A stretch of DNA of 64,000 nt from UBA6176 sp032119375 (lineage in GTDB: Bacteria > Verrucomicrobiota > Verrucomicrobiia > Limisphaerales > UBA9464): the NCBI GenBank assembly GCA_964430505.1, contig CAYSGH010000006.1, positions 38,833 through 102,832 on the forward strand. Reading direction: 5' to 3'. The notes below the pieces were generated by a model. The model was not told where the DNA came from. It was given only the letters and a program-made list of their open reading frames with translations, and searched no databases. Both the position numbers and the translations under genes were made by a program. Numbering within the stretch: position 1 is the first letter of the stretch; the number at the start of each line of letters is the position of its first letter. Below are positions 35,331 through 43,565 of the stretch, in pieces.

Positions 35331-36611
35331 GTGAAGCCTACTGACCTTCGGGGCATCCTCCGCTACATCCCGCGGTTCCGGGAAAAGACCTTCGTGGTCT
35401 CCATCGACGGCGCCATCGTCACGGACGACAACTTCCCGAATGTCCTCCTCGACGTCGCCGTCCTGCGGTCCCTCAACATCCGCATCGTCCTCGTGCATGG
35501 CGCGTCCTTGCAGGTTGCCGGCTTGTCCGCCGAGCGCGGCATCCAACCCTCCAACCTCGACGGCACCGGCGTCACGGACGCGGCCACGTTGCAGGTGTCC
35601 CTGACCGCCGCGAATCGCCTCACCCACGAGATTCTCGAGGGCCTCTCCGCCAACGACCTCCGCGCCGCATCGACCAACGCCGTCATCGCCCACCCCTTTG
35701 GCATCGTCGGCGGCATCGACCACCAGTTCACCGGCAAGGTGGAGCGCATCGACACGGAGATGCTCCAGGGACTCCTCGGGCAAGGCATCATCCCCGTCGT
35801 CCCGCCCTTGGGCTTCGATGGCGATGGCAAGACCTACCGCGTCAACTCGGACGCCGTCGCCGTTGCCCTCGCCGCACAGTTGAAGGCGGTGAAGCTCCTG
35901 TACCTCACCACCGCCGACGGCCTGCAACACCAAGGACGCCTCCTTCGCCAAATCCTCGTGTCCGAGCTCAAGGGCCTTCTCGCCCATCCCTCGGACCTGC
36001 CCTCCGAGCTCGTGTCCAAGGCCCGCCACGCCGTTGCCGCCTGCGAGGCCGGCGTCCCGCGCGTCCATGTCATCAATGGCACCGTGGACGAGTCCCTGCT
36101 GTCCGAGGTCTTCTCCAACGAGGGCATCGGCACCCTGGTTTACGCCAACGAATACACCCAGGTCCGTCGCGCCCAGAAGAAGGACATCCGCACCCTCCTC
36201 AACCTCACCAAGGCCTCCATGGCGGCCTCCGAGCTCATGAAGCGCACCCGTGCCGCCATCGAGCGCCAAATGGGCGACTATTACCTGTTCGAGATCGACA
36301 GGAACCCCGTCGGTTGCGTCGCCCTCCACCTTCATCCGGACACCCAAAAGGGCGAGCTCGCCTTCCTCTACGTCAGCCCCTCGCACGAAAACCAGGGCAT
36401 CGGCAGCAAGCTCGTCCAGTTCGTCGAGACCCGCGCCCGCGAGCTCGGCCTCGCGGAGATCTTCACCCTGTCCACCACGGCCTTCACGTGGTTCCAGAAC
36501 AAGGCCGGCTATTCCGAGGCCACCCCCGACATCCTCCCGCCCGCCCGCCGCGAGCGCTACGAGGCCTCGGGCCGCAATTCCAAGGTCCTGGTCAAGCGCC
36601 TGCGGGCCTAG
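35331..36611 (+). CDS. argA: amino-acid N-acetyltransferase (N-acetylglutamate synthase) ArgA
   Basis: First step of arginine synthesis: acetyl-CoA plus glutamate to N-acetylglutamate. 426 residues with a GTG start. The N-terminal two thirds is an amino-acid-kinase fold (RFREKTFVVSIDGAIV, VLVHGASLQVAGLSAERGIQ, LGQGIIPVVPPLGFDGDGKT), the arginine-binding regulatory domain. The C-terminal GNAT domain (about 285-426) has the acetyl-CoA loop SPSHENQGIGSKLVQFVE and ends WFQNKAGYSEATPDILPPAR. This architecture is that of classical feedback-inhibited ArgA. Confidence 0.94.
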   Translation: MKPTDLRGILRYIPRFREKTFVVSIDGAIVTDDNFPNVLLDVAVLRSLNIRIVLVHGASLQVAGLSAERGIQPSNLDGTGVTDAATLQVSLTAANRLTHEILEGLSANDLRAASTNAVIAHPFGIVGGIDHQFTGKVERIDTEMLQGLLGQGIIPVVPPLGFDGDGKTYRVNSDAVAVALAAQLKAVKLLYLTTADGLQHQGRLLRQILVSELKGLLAHPSDLPSELVSKARHAVAACEAGVPRVHVINGTVDESLLSEVFSNEGIGTLVYANEYTQVRRAQKKDIRTLLNLTKASMAASELMKRTRAAIERQMGDYYLFEIDRNPVGCVALHLHPDTQKGELAFLYVSPSHENQGIGSKLVQFVETRARELGLAEIFTLSTTAFTWFQNKAGYSEATPDILPPARRERYEASGRNSKVLVKRLRA

Positions 36612-36770
36612 CCGGACGCCTTCGGGGCCAGGCCTCCGTGCCCCGGTGCCCTTCCTTGGCGGGGCGCGAACGGTGCGGCCGGGATCGGGCGCCTCGCAAT
36701 TTCCAGCCACTCCCGGCCAACGAAGGGACGGCTGGACATGGCCTCGCCGGGGAGGCTTCCAGCGCTTCCC

Positions 36771-37691
36771 ATGAATGCTGCATCCCCGCCGGAGCATCGC
36801 CCCCGAGTGTTTGGGTGGATCCTCGGACTCGTCGCGTCGTCGGGGCCAGCCCTTGCGGCGTCGGCCGTTCCGGACGCCGACCCCGGCGGGTTCTCGTGGT
36901 TTCGGTTCTTGGCCCCGTTCCACATGGTGGTGTTGCACTTGCCCATCGGCCTGCTCTCCGCCGTGATGCTGCTGGAGGCATGGACATGGCTTCGCCCGTC
37001 CCGGGAGCGCAGGGAGGTCATCGGCATGATGGTGTCGTTTGCGATGGTCGCCTCCCTGATCACGGTGTTGCTTGGCTTTCTTCGGGCGACGGATGGCGAC
37101 TACGACACCCTCACCCTGGGCAGGCATCGCGCATGGGGGATCGCGGCCGTGGGGTTGCTGGGCGTGTCATGGGGCCTTCATCGTCATGTCTCCAGGCACC
37201 CGGGGCCCGGCGGGTGGGTCGCGTTCCGGGTCATGGCCGTCACGAGCTTCATGGCCATGGCCATCGCTGGACATCATGGAGGCAGCCTGACCCATGGTTC
37301 CTCCTTCCTCACCGAGCACGCGCCCGGGGCACTCCGGAAGCTTCTTCAGTCCTCCATTCCGGCCCCGCCCTCGCCATCGAGGAAACCCGGGCCGGACGAC
37401 GCGTCCCGTTTCGATGCCCTCCTGCCTGTCCTCAGCCACAAGTGCGTGTCCTGCCACGGCCCCGAAAAGCAAAAGGGCGGCCTGCGGCTGGACCAACGTG
37501 ACCGTGCCCTCAAGCCCGGGAAGAGCGGACGTCCCGCCGTCGTCCCGGGCGATCCCGGCAGGTCCGAGCTGGTCCGCGCCTGCCTGCTGCCGTCTTCCCA
37601 TGACGAAGCCATGCCCCCTGATGGAAAGGAGCGGCTCACCGACGGGGAACTCGCCGCCTTGATGGCGTGGATTCGCAAGGGTGCCCGGTAG
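36771..37691 (+). CDS. membrane protein with DUF2231-like domain and Planctomycete-type cytochrome c
   Basis: About 306 residues. Four TM segments occupy roughly 50-195, including FHMVVLHLPIGLLSAVMLLE, which is the pattern of DUF2231. A periplasmic tail follows with one haem site CVSCHGPEKQKGGLRLDQRD (PSCyt1-type) and the closing family signature MPPDGKERLTDGELAALMAW. Probably a membrane-bound electron-transfer or oxidase-coupling protein. ATG at 36771 has GGGGAGG upstream; ATG 36738 in the same frame is an alternative. The next gene is another cytochrome of the same type. Confidence 0.85.
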   Translation: MNAASPPEHRPRVFGWILGLVASSGPALAASAVPDADPGGFSWFRFLAPFHMVVLHLPIGLLSAVMLLEAWTWLRPSRERREVIGMMVSFAMVASLITVLLGFLRATDGDYDTLTLGRHRAWGIAAVGLLGVSWGLHRHVSRHPGPGGWVAFRVMAVTSFMAMAIAGHHGGSLTHGSSFLTEHAPGALRKLLQSSIPAPPSPSRKPGPDDASRFDALLPVLSHKCVSCHGPEKQKGGLRLDQRDRALKPGKSGRPAVVPGDPGRSELVRACLLPSSHDEAMPPDGKERLTDGELAALMAWIRKGAR

Positions 37692-37826
37692 GGTCCACCG
37701 CCCGCACCCCGGTCCTCGCCCCTCGCCCCTCGATCCCCGCCTCCCGCTCCCCGCTTCCCGCTTGCCCCCAACACCCCGGTTGACCGCCCTGCCTGACTTC
37801 CGCAGCGTTGCCCAACAATTCTGAAC

Positions 37827-38219
37827 ATGAAGCACATCGGTTTCATCCTCGGTCTCGTAGCAGCCTCCACGGTCCTCTCGGCCGCCGACGTGGACGTGTC
37901 CAAGCTTCCCCCGGCGTCCGCGAAGAAGGACCTCACCTTCGAGAAGGACATCCTGCCCATCTTCCAGAAGTCCTGCGTGAAGTGCCACGGCCCGGAGAAG
38001 CAGAAGGCCAAGCTCCGTCTCGACACGCTGGAGGCCACCCTGAAGGGCGGCGAGAACGGGGACTGCATCTCCAAGGGCACCTCCGCCAAGAGCACCCTCG
38101 TCCACACCATTGCCCGGCTGGATCCCGACGCGGCGATGCCGCCGGATGGCAAGGGCGACCCCTTGACGAAGGAGCAGGTGGGCATCGTCCGCGCCTGGAT
38201 TGACCAAGGGGCCAAGTAG
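37827..38219 (+). CDS. Planctomycete-type c-type cytochrome (PSCyt1)
   Basis: 130 residues, with signal peptide MKHIGFILGLVAASTVLSAA. One haem c site C50-V-K-C-H followed by GPEKQKAKLRLDTLEATLKG, and the end motif MPPDGKGDPLTKEQVGIVRA, which are hallmarks of the PSCyt1 family found in PVC bacteria. Exported and haem-loaded in the periplasm. The previous gene ends with the same domain, which suggests a related redox role; between them is a pyrimidine-rich 135-base gap. Confidence 0.92.
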   Translation: MKHIGFILGLVAASTVLSAADVDVSKLPPASAKKDLTFEKDILPIFQKSCVKCHGPEKQKAKLRLDTLEATLKGGENGDCISKGTSAKSTLVHTIARLDPDAAMPPDGKGDPLTKEQVGIVRAWIDQGAK

Positions 38220-38250
38220 GCCCGCGTGGCCGCCCGGCGTTCGGCGACGA

Positions 38251-39009
38251 TTACTTCGTCTTCCGGCAGGCGTTCACGAAGGCGGCGAACAGGCGACGGA
38301 ACTCCGCCTGGCGCGGGGCCAGGCGCTCGGGGTGGAACTGGGTGGCCACCATCCACGCCTGTTCCCCGGCGTTTGCCCATTCGGCCGCCTCGACGATGCC
38401 ATCGGGCGCAACGGCGACCGGGCGCAGGCCCGGGGCGAGGTCCCGCACGGCCTGGTGATGCGTGCTGTTCACGCGCAGCGAACGACGCCCGGTGGCCCGC
38501 GCCAGCAACGATCCGCGCTCCACCACCACCGCGTGCACCGGCTCGTCCTTGCGGTCCGTCTGGTTGTGCCGCACGTCCCCGGGACGTTCGCTGGGCAAGT
38601 CCACGAACAACGTCCCGCCCAACGCCACGTTCAACACCTGCAATCCGCGGCACACCGCCAGCATCGGCACCGGCCGCTGCGCCCATGCGCCCAGCAACGC
38701 CGTCTCGAACAGGTCCCGTGCGGCGTCCACCCCCACGCACCTCGAGGCCAGCTCCGCGCCCGCGTCTGGCCGATGCAACCCCGCCGCGATGTCGTCGCCC
38801 CCCGTCAGGAGCACGCCATCGCAGCGCCCCAGGGCCTCGCGCAACGCCGCCACGTCGGGCGTGGGGGGGAAGATCCATGGCAGGCCCCCGGCCGCGAGCA
38901 CGGCGTCCGTATAGGCCATCGAAAGGCTGGTGCTTCGGTCGTCGAACTCCGCGCCGTTCGCGTGGGGCGAGGCGGCGACGAGGATGAGCGGGCGGAGGGC
39001 GGTGGGCAT
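38251..39009 (-). CDS. gamma-glutamyl-gamma-aminobutyrate hydrolase-like (class I amidotransferase fold)
   Basis: 252 residues from ATG 39009. Peptidase C26/PuuD-type protein with the nucleophile in LAVCRGLQVLN (Cys120), the segment TGGDDIAAGLHRPD, and the catalytic His/Glu in TQFHPERLAP near the C-terminus. It also has the THHQAV segment typical of PuuD homologues. The likely reaction is hydrolysis of a gamma-glutamyl amide; the physiological substrate is unknown because no polyamine genes are adjacent. It starts one base after the stop of the small upstream gene, so the two are coupled. Confidence 0.9.
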   Translation of the reverse strand: MPTALRPLILVAASPHANGAEFDDRSTSLSMAYTDAVLAAGGLPWIFPPTPDVAALREALGRCDGVLLTGGDDIAAGLHRPDAGAELASRCVGVDAARDLFETALLGAWAQRPVPMLAVCRGLQVLNVALGGTLFVDLPSERPGDVRHNQTDRKDEPVHAVVVERGSLLARATGRRSLRVNSTHHQAVRDLAPGLRPVAVAPDGIVEAAEWANAGEQAWMVATQFHPERLAPRQAEFRRLFAAFVNACRKTK

Positions 39010-39010
39010 G

Positions 39011-39295
39011 TCAGGCGAGGGGATGTTCGGGGAACAACTCCCGGATGCGCTTGCGGACGGCGACGAGGTCACGCGGCTTGAACCGGCGGCGGACCTGGCC
39101 GCGTTCCAGCGCGTCGAGCAGGGCCAGCCAGTCGTGCAAGGGCGGGTCGGGCAGGGGAATCCACTCGATGTCCCGCCCGCGGCGGCGCGGGCGCTCGAAG
39201 AAGCGCCATTGAGTGCCCACATGCTGGGCATAGACGTGGCGTTTCAGCCCGTCCTCGCCGTCCGTCGTCCAACCGATCTCGGCCTTGGCTCCCAT
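39011..39295 (-). CDS. small conserved hypothetical protein
   Basis: 94 residues, no signal peptide, basic C-terminal half (RRRFKPRDLVAVRKRIRELF). The N-terminus (MGAKAEIGWTTDGEDGLKRH) and the W-rich middle do not match a family I can name. The protein-coding nature is supported by its tight placement: its stop is one base before the start of the amidotransferase-like gene, and it lies 37 bases after ispF in the same direction. Function unknown. Confidence 0.7.
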   Translation of the reverse strand: MGAKAEIGWTTDGEDGLKRHVYAQHVGTQWRFFERPRRRGRDIEWIPLPDPPLHDWLALLDALERGQVRRRFKPRDLVAVRKRIRELFPEHPLA

Positions 39296-39332
39296 GGTGT
39301 TTGACTGGGTCGATGGATCTTGGGGGCGCGGA

Positions 39333-39833
39333 TCAGGCGAGCCCGGCGGCCGGTTCCTCCGGCAGGTCCACGCTGGCGACCGCCATGGCGGCGATTCCCT
39401 CGTGCCGGCCCACGAAACCCATGCCCTCGTTCGTCGTCGCCTTCACTCCCACCTTGGACACCGGGATGCCCAGCGCCTCGGCGATGCGTTCCTTCATCCG
39501 CGCGATGTGCGGGTAGATCTTGGGGCGCTCGGCCACGAGCGACGCGTCGACGTTGATGATGCGCCCGCCCTTGGCGCGCACGCGCCGCGCCGCCTCCTCC
39601 ACGAAGATCCGGCTCGGGGCGTTGCGCCATGCCGGGTCCGTGTTGGGAAACACGTGCCCGATGTCCACGTCCCCAATCGCCCCCAGCACGGCGTCCGTGA
39701 TGGCGTGCAGCAACGCGTCGGCGTCGCTGTGGCCCTCCAGCCCGTGCGTGTGGGGAATCTCGACGCCGCCGAGAAACAACGGGCGCCCGGCCACCAACGC
39801 ATGGACATCGTACCCGATGCCGACATGAACCAT
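39333..39833 (-). CDS. ispF: 2-C-methyl-D-erythritol 2,4-cyclodiphosphate synthase IspF
   Basis: MEP isoprenoid pathway, cyclising CDP-ME-2-phosphate to MEcPP. 166 residues, typical length. The metal site is D9-V-H11 in GIGYDVHAL and H43 in GHSDADALLHAI. The conserved stretches DIGHVFPNTDPAW, INVDASLVAERPKI and the C-terminal KATTNEGMGFVGRHEGIAA are all present. ATG at 39833. Leads a three-gene minus-strand group. Confidence 0.97.
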   Translation of the reverse strand: MVHVGIGYDVHALVAGRPLFLGGVEIPHTHGLEGHSDADALLHAITDAVLGAIGDVDIGHVFPNTDPAWRNAPSRIFVEEAARRVRAKGGRIINVDASLVAERPKIYPHIARMKERIAEALGIPVSKVGVKATTNEGMGFVGRHEGIAAMAVASVDLPEEPAAGLA

Positions 39834-39961
39834 GTGCGAAGGCTGCGGCCGATAGGCCTACGATGGCAAGGTCGCGCGCGGGCGTCGGCCGTGGCGCCGG
39901 GGCTTGCCAGCGGTTGCTTCCGGATTGAAACGGCCGGGATGCGGGAGCCTCCTTGTGGTTG

Positions 39962-40495
39962 ATGAACGTCGGGGAGGAATGGTTTGACGTGGTGGACGAG
40001 CGGGACGTGGTGGTGGGGCGCGAGCGACGGCGGGAGGTGCATCGGCTGGGGTTGCGGCATCGGGCCACGCACGTGCTGGTGTTCAACGGGCGCGGCGAGC
40101 TGTTCCTGCAACAGCGGTCGTTGTCGAAGGACATGTGGCCCGGGGTGTGGGATTCGTCGGCATCGGGTCACGTGGACGCGGGGGAGGACTACGACGCGTG
40201 CGCGGTGCGGGAGCTGGGGGAGGAACTGGGGTTGATGCCGCCGTTGCACCCGGAGCGTTGGCTCCGGCTGGAGGCGTCGCCGGGGACCGGGATGGAATTC
40301 TGCTGGGTGTACCGGCTGCGGCATGAGGGTCCGTTTGCCTTGCAGGCGTCGGAGGTCCGGGGCGGCGGCTGGTTTGGGCGCGGCCGGATTGCGTCGTGGA
40401 TGGAGGCGCACCCCGAGGATTTTGCGTCGGCATTCCGGGAGATCTGGGTGCGGCTGGGTGCGGAGGATTGGCCTGGGGCGGAGCCGGGGCGGTGA
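39962..40495 (+). CDS. Nudix hydrolase (IDI/YfcD-like)
   Basis: 177 residues from ATG 39962. The opening EEWFDVVDERDVVVGRERRR and the phrase RATHVLVFNGRGELFLQQRS resemble the isopentenyl-diphosphate-isomerase-like Nudix subgroup (YfcD). The Nudix box is GHVDAGEDYDACAVRELGEELG (shown: G, then E, REL, EE and G in correct spacing). The substrate is unknown; most of this subgroup are diphosphatases and not true IDI. It is divergent from ispF, which may be coincidence. Confidence 0.88.
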   Translation: MNVGEEWFDVVDERDVVVGRERRREVHRLGLRHRATHVLVFNGRGELFLQQRSLSKDMWPGVWDSSASGHVDAGEDYDACAVRELGEELGLMPPLHPERWLRLEASPGTGMEFCWVYRLRHEGPFALQASEVRGGGWFGRGRIASWMEAHPEDFASAFREIWVRLGAEDWPGAEPGR

Positions 40496-40497
40496 CG

Positions 40498-40524
40498 CGG
40501 GGGGCGGGGGGCGGGGGGCGGGGG
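40498..40524 (+). repeat. (GGGGGGC)n tandem tract, G-quadruplex candidate
   Basis: Four G runs (6, 6, 6 and 5 bases) separated by single C at 40505, 40512 and 40519, starting three bases after the Nudix stop codon. Runs of this spacing fit a parallel G-quadruplex in the Nudix mRNA 3' end and on the plus DNA strand. Confidence 0.85.
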
Positions 40525-40665
40525 AGATCGTTGCCATGTGTGCCAACGGCAGATCGAGGCCTGAAAGGGCAGCCTGATTCTTGCGTCATCAGGCATCCTG
40601 GGAACGGGATTGGGCCTGAACCTAGAAACGGCAGTTGGGCCGTCTGTGGGCCGCGTGTCTGGAGT

Positions 40666-40685
40666 GCCGGGTCCGGGGACCCGGC
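40666..40685. terminator. possible bidirectional hairpin terminator
   Basis: Perfect inverted repeat GCCGGGTC/GACCCGGC with a 4-base loop in a convergent intergenic region. Only three T follow on the plus strand, so efficiency is uncertain. Confidence 0.4.
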
Positions 40686-40816
40686 TTTCAGCCGAACGTC
40701 GCCCACCACGACCCCAGCCGCAGGGTGAGCCCTTGGGTGCCTGCCCATGAACCCTCCAACCCGATGGGAAGGCCCTTTCCTCGTGTTGGAATCCTCTTCG
40801 ACGGCCGTCTCTTGGG

Positions 40817-41764
40817 TCAGAGAAGCCGTATCCGTGCGAACACCTCGCTGGCACCCGGCGGCCGGTCGGGGGACCAAGGCCCAGCAGGCGTGGGGGCATA
40901 CTCGATGCGAACGGGGAGGTCGGTGGGCTCGACCACGAACACGGGGCCGCCAGCGGTCTGGAGCACGTCGATGGTGGGGAGCCAGAGTTGGTTGGCGAGG
41001 CCGGGATCGGAGACGAAGGGGTTGCGATTGCCCTGGATGCGTTGCACCCCGAGGTCCCGGGCTCGTTCGTCGTCGTCGGGCGGATCCTCGCGGCTCCAGT
41101 TGAGCAGGGTGCTCAGGCGTCCCATCCGGGTTGTGGCGGCGGAGACTTGGGACACGTCCTCGACCAGCTCCAGGTCGGGCTCGTTGGGCGCGTTCCCCTC
41201 GTAGCGAACGGCCATGTAGAACAGGGCGCGGGCGATGTCGCCCCGTTGGTGGGCGGGGGGTTCCCAGCTATTCGAGTCCGCCGTGCATTCGGGGGCCTCG
41301 GGATGGGCGGGGGCACGGACGCCACCCTCGGCGGCGGCGGAGAGGTCGTACCACTTGTTCCCGCGGGCGCTGTTCACGTTGGCGTCGCAGGCGCGGAGGT
41401 TGTGGAGGTCGGAGAAGGAGGGCTCGACGTCGTCGAGCCCGTAGGAGTTGGGCCAGAGGTGCTCGCGATTCCAACCGGAGGTGGCTCCGAAGGTCGCCGT
41501 GGGAAGCTGCGCCCGGCTGTAGATGAGGCGCACTTGGTTGGTGTTGCCCGGGACGGAGTCCAGGATCGCGAGGGCATCCCAGGCGTCCAGGCGGGTCGAG
41601 GATGAATAGGGGATCACCCGGGCTCCATTGCGTGCTTCGGCATGGAGCCGGGCGCGCAGGGCGGGGTCGGTGGCCCAACAGGGAAGCCACGCGACGAGAA
41701 GAAGGAGGACGCGCACTCGGGCGACATCGTGCTCCGGGACGGCTCGGTTGCAAGGCTCCGGCAT
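40817..41764 (-). CDS. secreted endonuclease I family nuclease
   Basis: About 315 residues. Exported: a hydrophobic signal (VRVLLLLVAWLPCWA) follows either the ATG at 41764 or a GTG at 41716. The catalytic region of the Endonuclease_1 (EndA/NucM/Vvn) family is plain: GWNREHLWPNSYG with the general-base His, DLHNLRACDANVNSARGNKW, and ARALFYMAVRYEG. These are periplasmic or secreted nonspecific DNA/RNA nucleases that degrade extracellular nucleic acids. The C-terminal 60 residues form an added domain. The GTG start would give the more standard signal peptide. Confidence 0.88.
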   Translation of the reverse strand: MPEPCNRAVPEHDVARVRVLLLLVAWLPCWATDPALRARLHAEARNGARVIPYSSSTRLDAWDALAILDSVPGNTNQVRLIYSRAQLPTATFGATSGWNREHLWPNSYGLDDVEPSFSDLHNLRACDANVNSARGNKWYDLSAAAEGGVRAPAHPEAPECTADSNSWEPPAHQRGDIARALFYMAVRYEGNAPNEPDLELVEDVSQVSAATTRMGRLSTLLNWSREDPPDDDERARDLGVQRIQGNRNPFVSDPGLANQLWLPTIDVLQTAGGPVFVVEPTDLPVRIEYAPTPAGPWSPDRPPGASEVFARIRLL

Positions 41765-41820
41765 GCGGCTTGCCCGGCCGACGCATGCCATGGCTTGGCC
41801 GACCGTGCGCCCTGATGGGC

Positions 41821-43107
41821 CTAGCCCACCGTGACGACGGCGTAGTTGCGCCGGCCCTTGCGGAGGAGGAGGTACTTGCCAAAGAGGACGTCGGCAGGCC
41901 CGACGCGTCGGCCGACCTCGGTGAGGCGGACGTTGTTGAGGTAGAGGCCGCCGCCTTCGAGATCCTTCCGGGCCTGGCCCTTGCTGGCGACGAGCTGGGC
42001 GTGGACGAACAGGTCGAGCACGGGCACGCCGGCATCGCCAAGCGACAGGGGCGCGAGTGGCACGGTGGGGACCTCGCCGACGATTTCGGCAAAGGTGGAT
42101 TCCCCGACGCCTTCGAGTCCGCCGCCAAAGAGGATTTCGGAGGCACGCTGGGCCTCGGCGGTCGCCGCGGGCCCGTGGATGAGGTCGGTGACGGCCTTGG
42201 CCAGGGCCTTGTGGGCGTCGCGTCCGGACGGGTTGGCCTCATGGGCGGCCGCCAGCGCGTCGATCTCGTCGCGGCCGAGGAACGTGAAGTAACGGAGGTA
42301 ACGGATGACGTCGCGGTCGTCGGCCTGGATCCAGAACTGGTAGAAGCGGTACACGCTGGTCTTGCGCGCATCGAGCCACACGGTGCCGCTCTCGGTCTTG
42401 CCGAACTTGGTGCCGTCGGCCTTCGTGATGAGGGGCAGCGTGAGCCCGTAGGCTTGGCGGCCGAGCTTCTTGCGGACCAGCTCGATGCCGGCCGTGATGT
42501 TGCCCCATTGGTCCGACCCGCCGATTTGGAGGGTGCAGCCGTGGGCGTCGCACAGGTGGTAGAAGTCGAAGGCCTGGAGCAGCATGTAGCTGAACTCGGT
42601 GTAGCTGATGCCGACGTCACGGTCCTCCATGCGGGCGCGCACGGATTCCTTGGCGACCATCTGGTTGACGGTGAAGTGCTTGCCGACGTCGCGGAGGAAG
42701 TCGAGGAAGCTGACGGGCGCGGTCCAGTCGGCGTTGTCCACGAGGCGCGCGGGGTTGCTGCGCGCGCCGAAGTCGAGGAGGCGGGCGAGCTGGGGGCGCA
42801 CGGCGGCGACGTTGGCCGCGATGCGTTCCTTGGTGAGGAGGGTGCGTTCCTGCGACTTGCCGCTGGGATCGCCAATCGAGCCCGTCGCGCCGCCCGCAAC
42901 CGCAATGGGGCAATGTCCGGCGTCCTGGAACCGGCGCAGCGCCAGCAACGGCACCAGGCTGCCCACGTGCAGGCTGTCGGCCGTGGGATCAAACCCGCAG
43001 TACAACGTCACGGGACCGGCCGCCAGTTGCCCGGCCAACCCGGCCTTGTCGGTGCAGTCCGACACCAGCCCACGCCATTCCAGTTCCTCAAGGATGCTCG
43101 CGCCCAT
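41821..43107 (-). CDS. tyrS: tyrosyl-tRNA synthetase TyrS
   Basis: Class Ic synthetase charging tRNA-Tyr. 428 residues from ATG 43107. The HIGH-type motif is LHVGS (46-50) after LYCGFDPTA; the tyrosine-binding segment is GGSDQWGNITAGIEL; the KMSKS-type loop is KFGKT (about 234-238), the bacterial TyrRS-z variant with a less lysine-rich motif. A C-terminal S4-like RNA-binding domain is present (GGLYLNNVRLTEVGRRVG). Standalone, with a 145-base gap to the toxin-antitoxin remnant. Confidence 0.96.
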   Translation of the reverse strand: MGASILEELEWRGLVSDCTDKAGLAGQLAAGPVTLYCGFDPTADSLHVGSLVPLLALRRFQDAGHCPIAVAGGATGSIGDPSGKSQERTLLTKERIAANVAAVRPQLARLLDFGARSNPARLVDNADWTAPVSFLDFLRDVGKHFTVNQMVAKESVRARMEDRDVGISYTEFSYMLLQAFDFYHLCDAHGCTLQIGGSDQWGNITAGIELVRKKLGRQAYGLTLPLITKADGTKFGKTESGTVWLDARKTSVYRFYQFWIQADDRDVIRYLRYFTFLGRDEIDALAAAHEANPSGRDAHKALAKAVTDLIHGPAATAEAQRASEILFGGGLEGVGESTFAEIVGEVPTVPLAPLSLGDAGVPVLDLFVHAQLVASKGQARKDLEGGGLYLNNVRLTEVGRRVGPADVLFGKYLLLRKGRRNYAVVTVG

Positions 43108-43251
43108 CGACGGAGGAGCCTATCCGGCGACGGCGCCCGGCGTCGAACCCGGAACGAGGGACGGGCACGCGCCATGGGCCACGGGCGGCCTCGCCTGGCC
43201 GGAAGGCGTGTCATTCATTGCCGCAGCCCTCATGTGGAATAGCCTCGGGAC

Positions 43252-43452
43252 ATGGCGACGATCCTACGGATTGACGACGCGCTCCTTGCGGCGGCCCAGC
43301 AAGCCGGTGGCTTCAAGACCCAGCGGGAGACCGTCCACCAGGCGCTGGCGGACTATGTGCGGCGTCGCGGACAGGTCCGCATTCGAGCGTTGTTTGGAAA
43401 GGTCGATCTCCATCCTGGATTTGATCCCAGGAAGCTGAGGGAGAAGCGGTGA
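43252..43452 (+). CDS. VapB-family (DUF2191) antitoxin
   Basis: 66 residues, MATILRIDDALLAAAQQAGG onwards. Matches the type II antitoxin family of VapB/DUF2191: an N-terminal ribbon-helix-helix (ILRIDDALLAAA) then TVHQALADYVRRRGQVRIRA and an acidic-free tail LFGKVDLHPGFDP that usually binds the toxin. Its stop overlaps a GTG that begins the remains of the toxin gene. It probably represses its own promoter in the 145-base gap upstream. Confidence 0.82.
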   Translation: MATILRIDDALLAAAQQAGGFKTQRETVHQALADYVRRRGQVRIRALFGKVDLHPGFDPRKLREKR

Positions 43453-43520
43453 GGACCCTGGTGGAATCCACCAAAGGGGCTGAACACGTCCCGCCGGTGG
43501 ACGGGTCTTGCCCCAGTTGA
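43449..43520 (+). pseudogene. truncated VapC toxin remnant
   Basis: Starts at a GTG overlapping the vapB stop (GTGA), the normal VapBC arrangement. It begins MRTLV, as PIN-domain VapC toxins do, but the next residues (ESTKGAEHVPPVDGSCPS) do not continue the PIN motif (expected DTS/VWI with the first catalytic Asp) and a stop follows after 23 codons. The toxin has been lost or cut by a deletion, leaving an orphan antitoxin. Confidence 0.6.
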
Positions 43521-43565
43521 AAACGCCGGACTCGGGGGGTGCGCCAGAGGAGGAGGTCGCCATGG

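Larger units (their letters stand above)
40496..40816. other. convergent intergenic region with G-rich tandem tract and hairpin
   Basis: 321 bases between the Nudix gene and endonuclease I, no credible gene. It holds a (GGGGGGC) tandem tract at 40498-40524, a perfect 8-bp hairpin at 40666-40685 (GCCGGGTC-CGGG-GACCCGGC), and between them a stretch with no codon structure. The hairpin can serve both converging genes as a terminator, although it is followed only by a short T-run (TTT) on the plus side. Confidence 0.6.
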
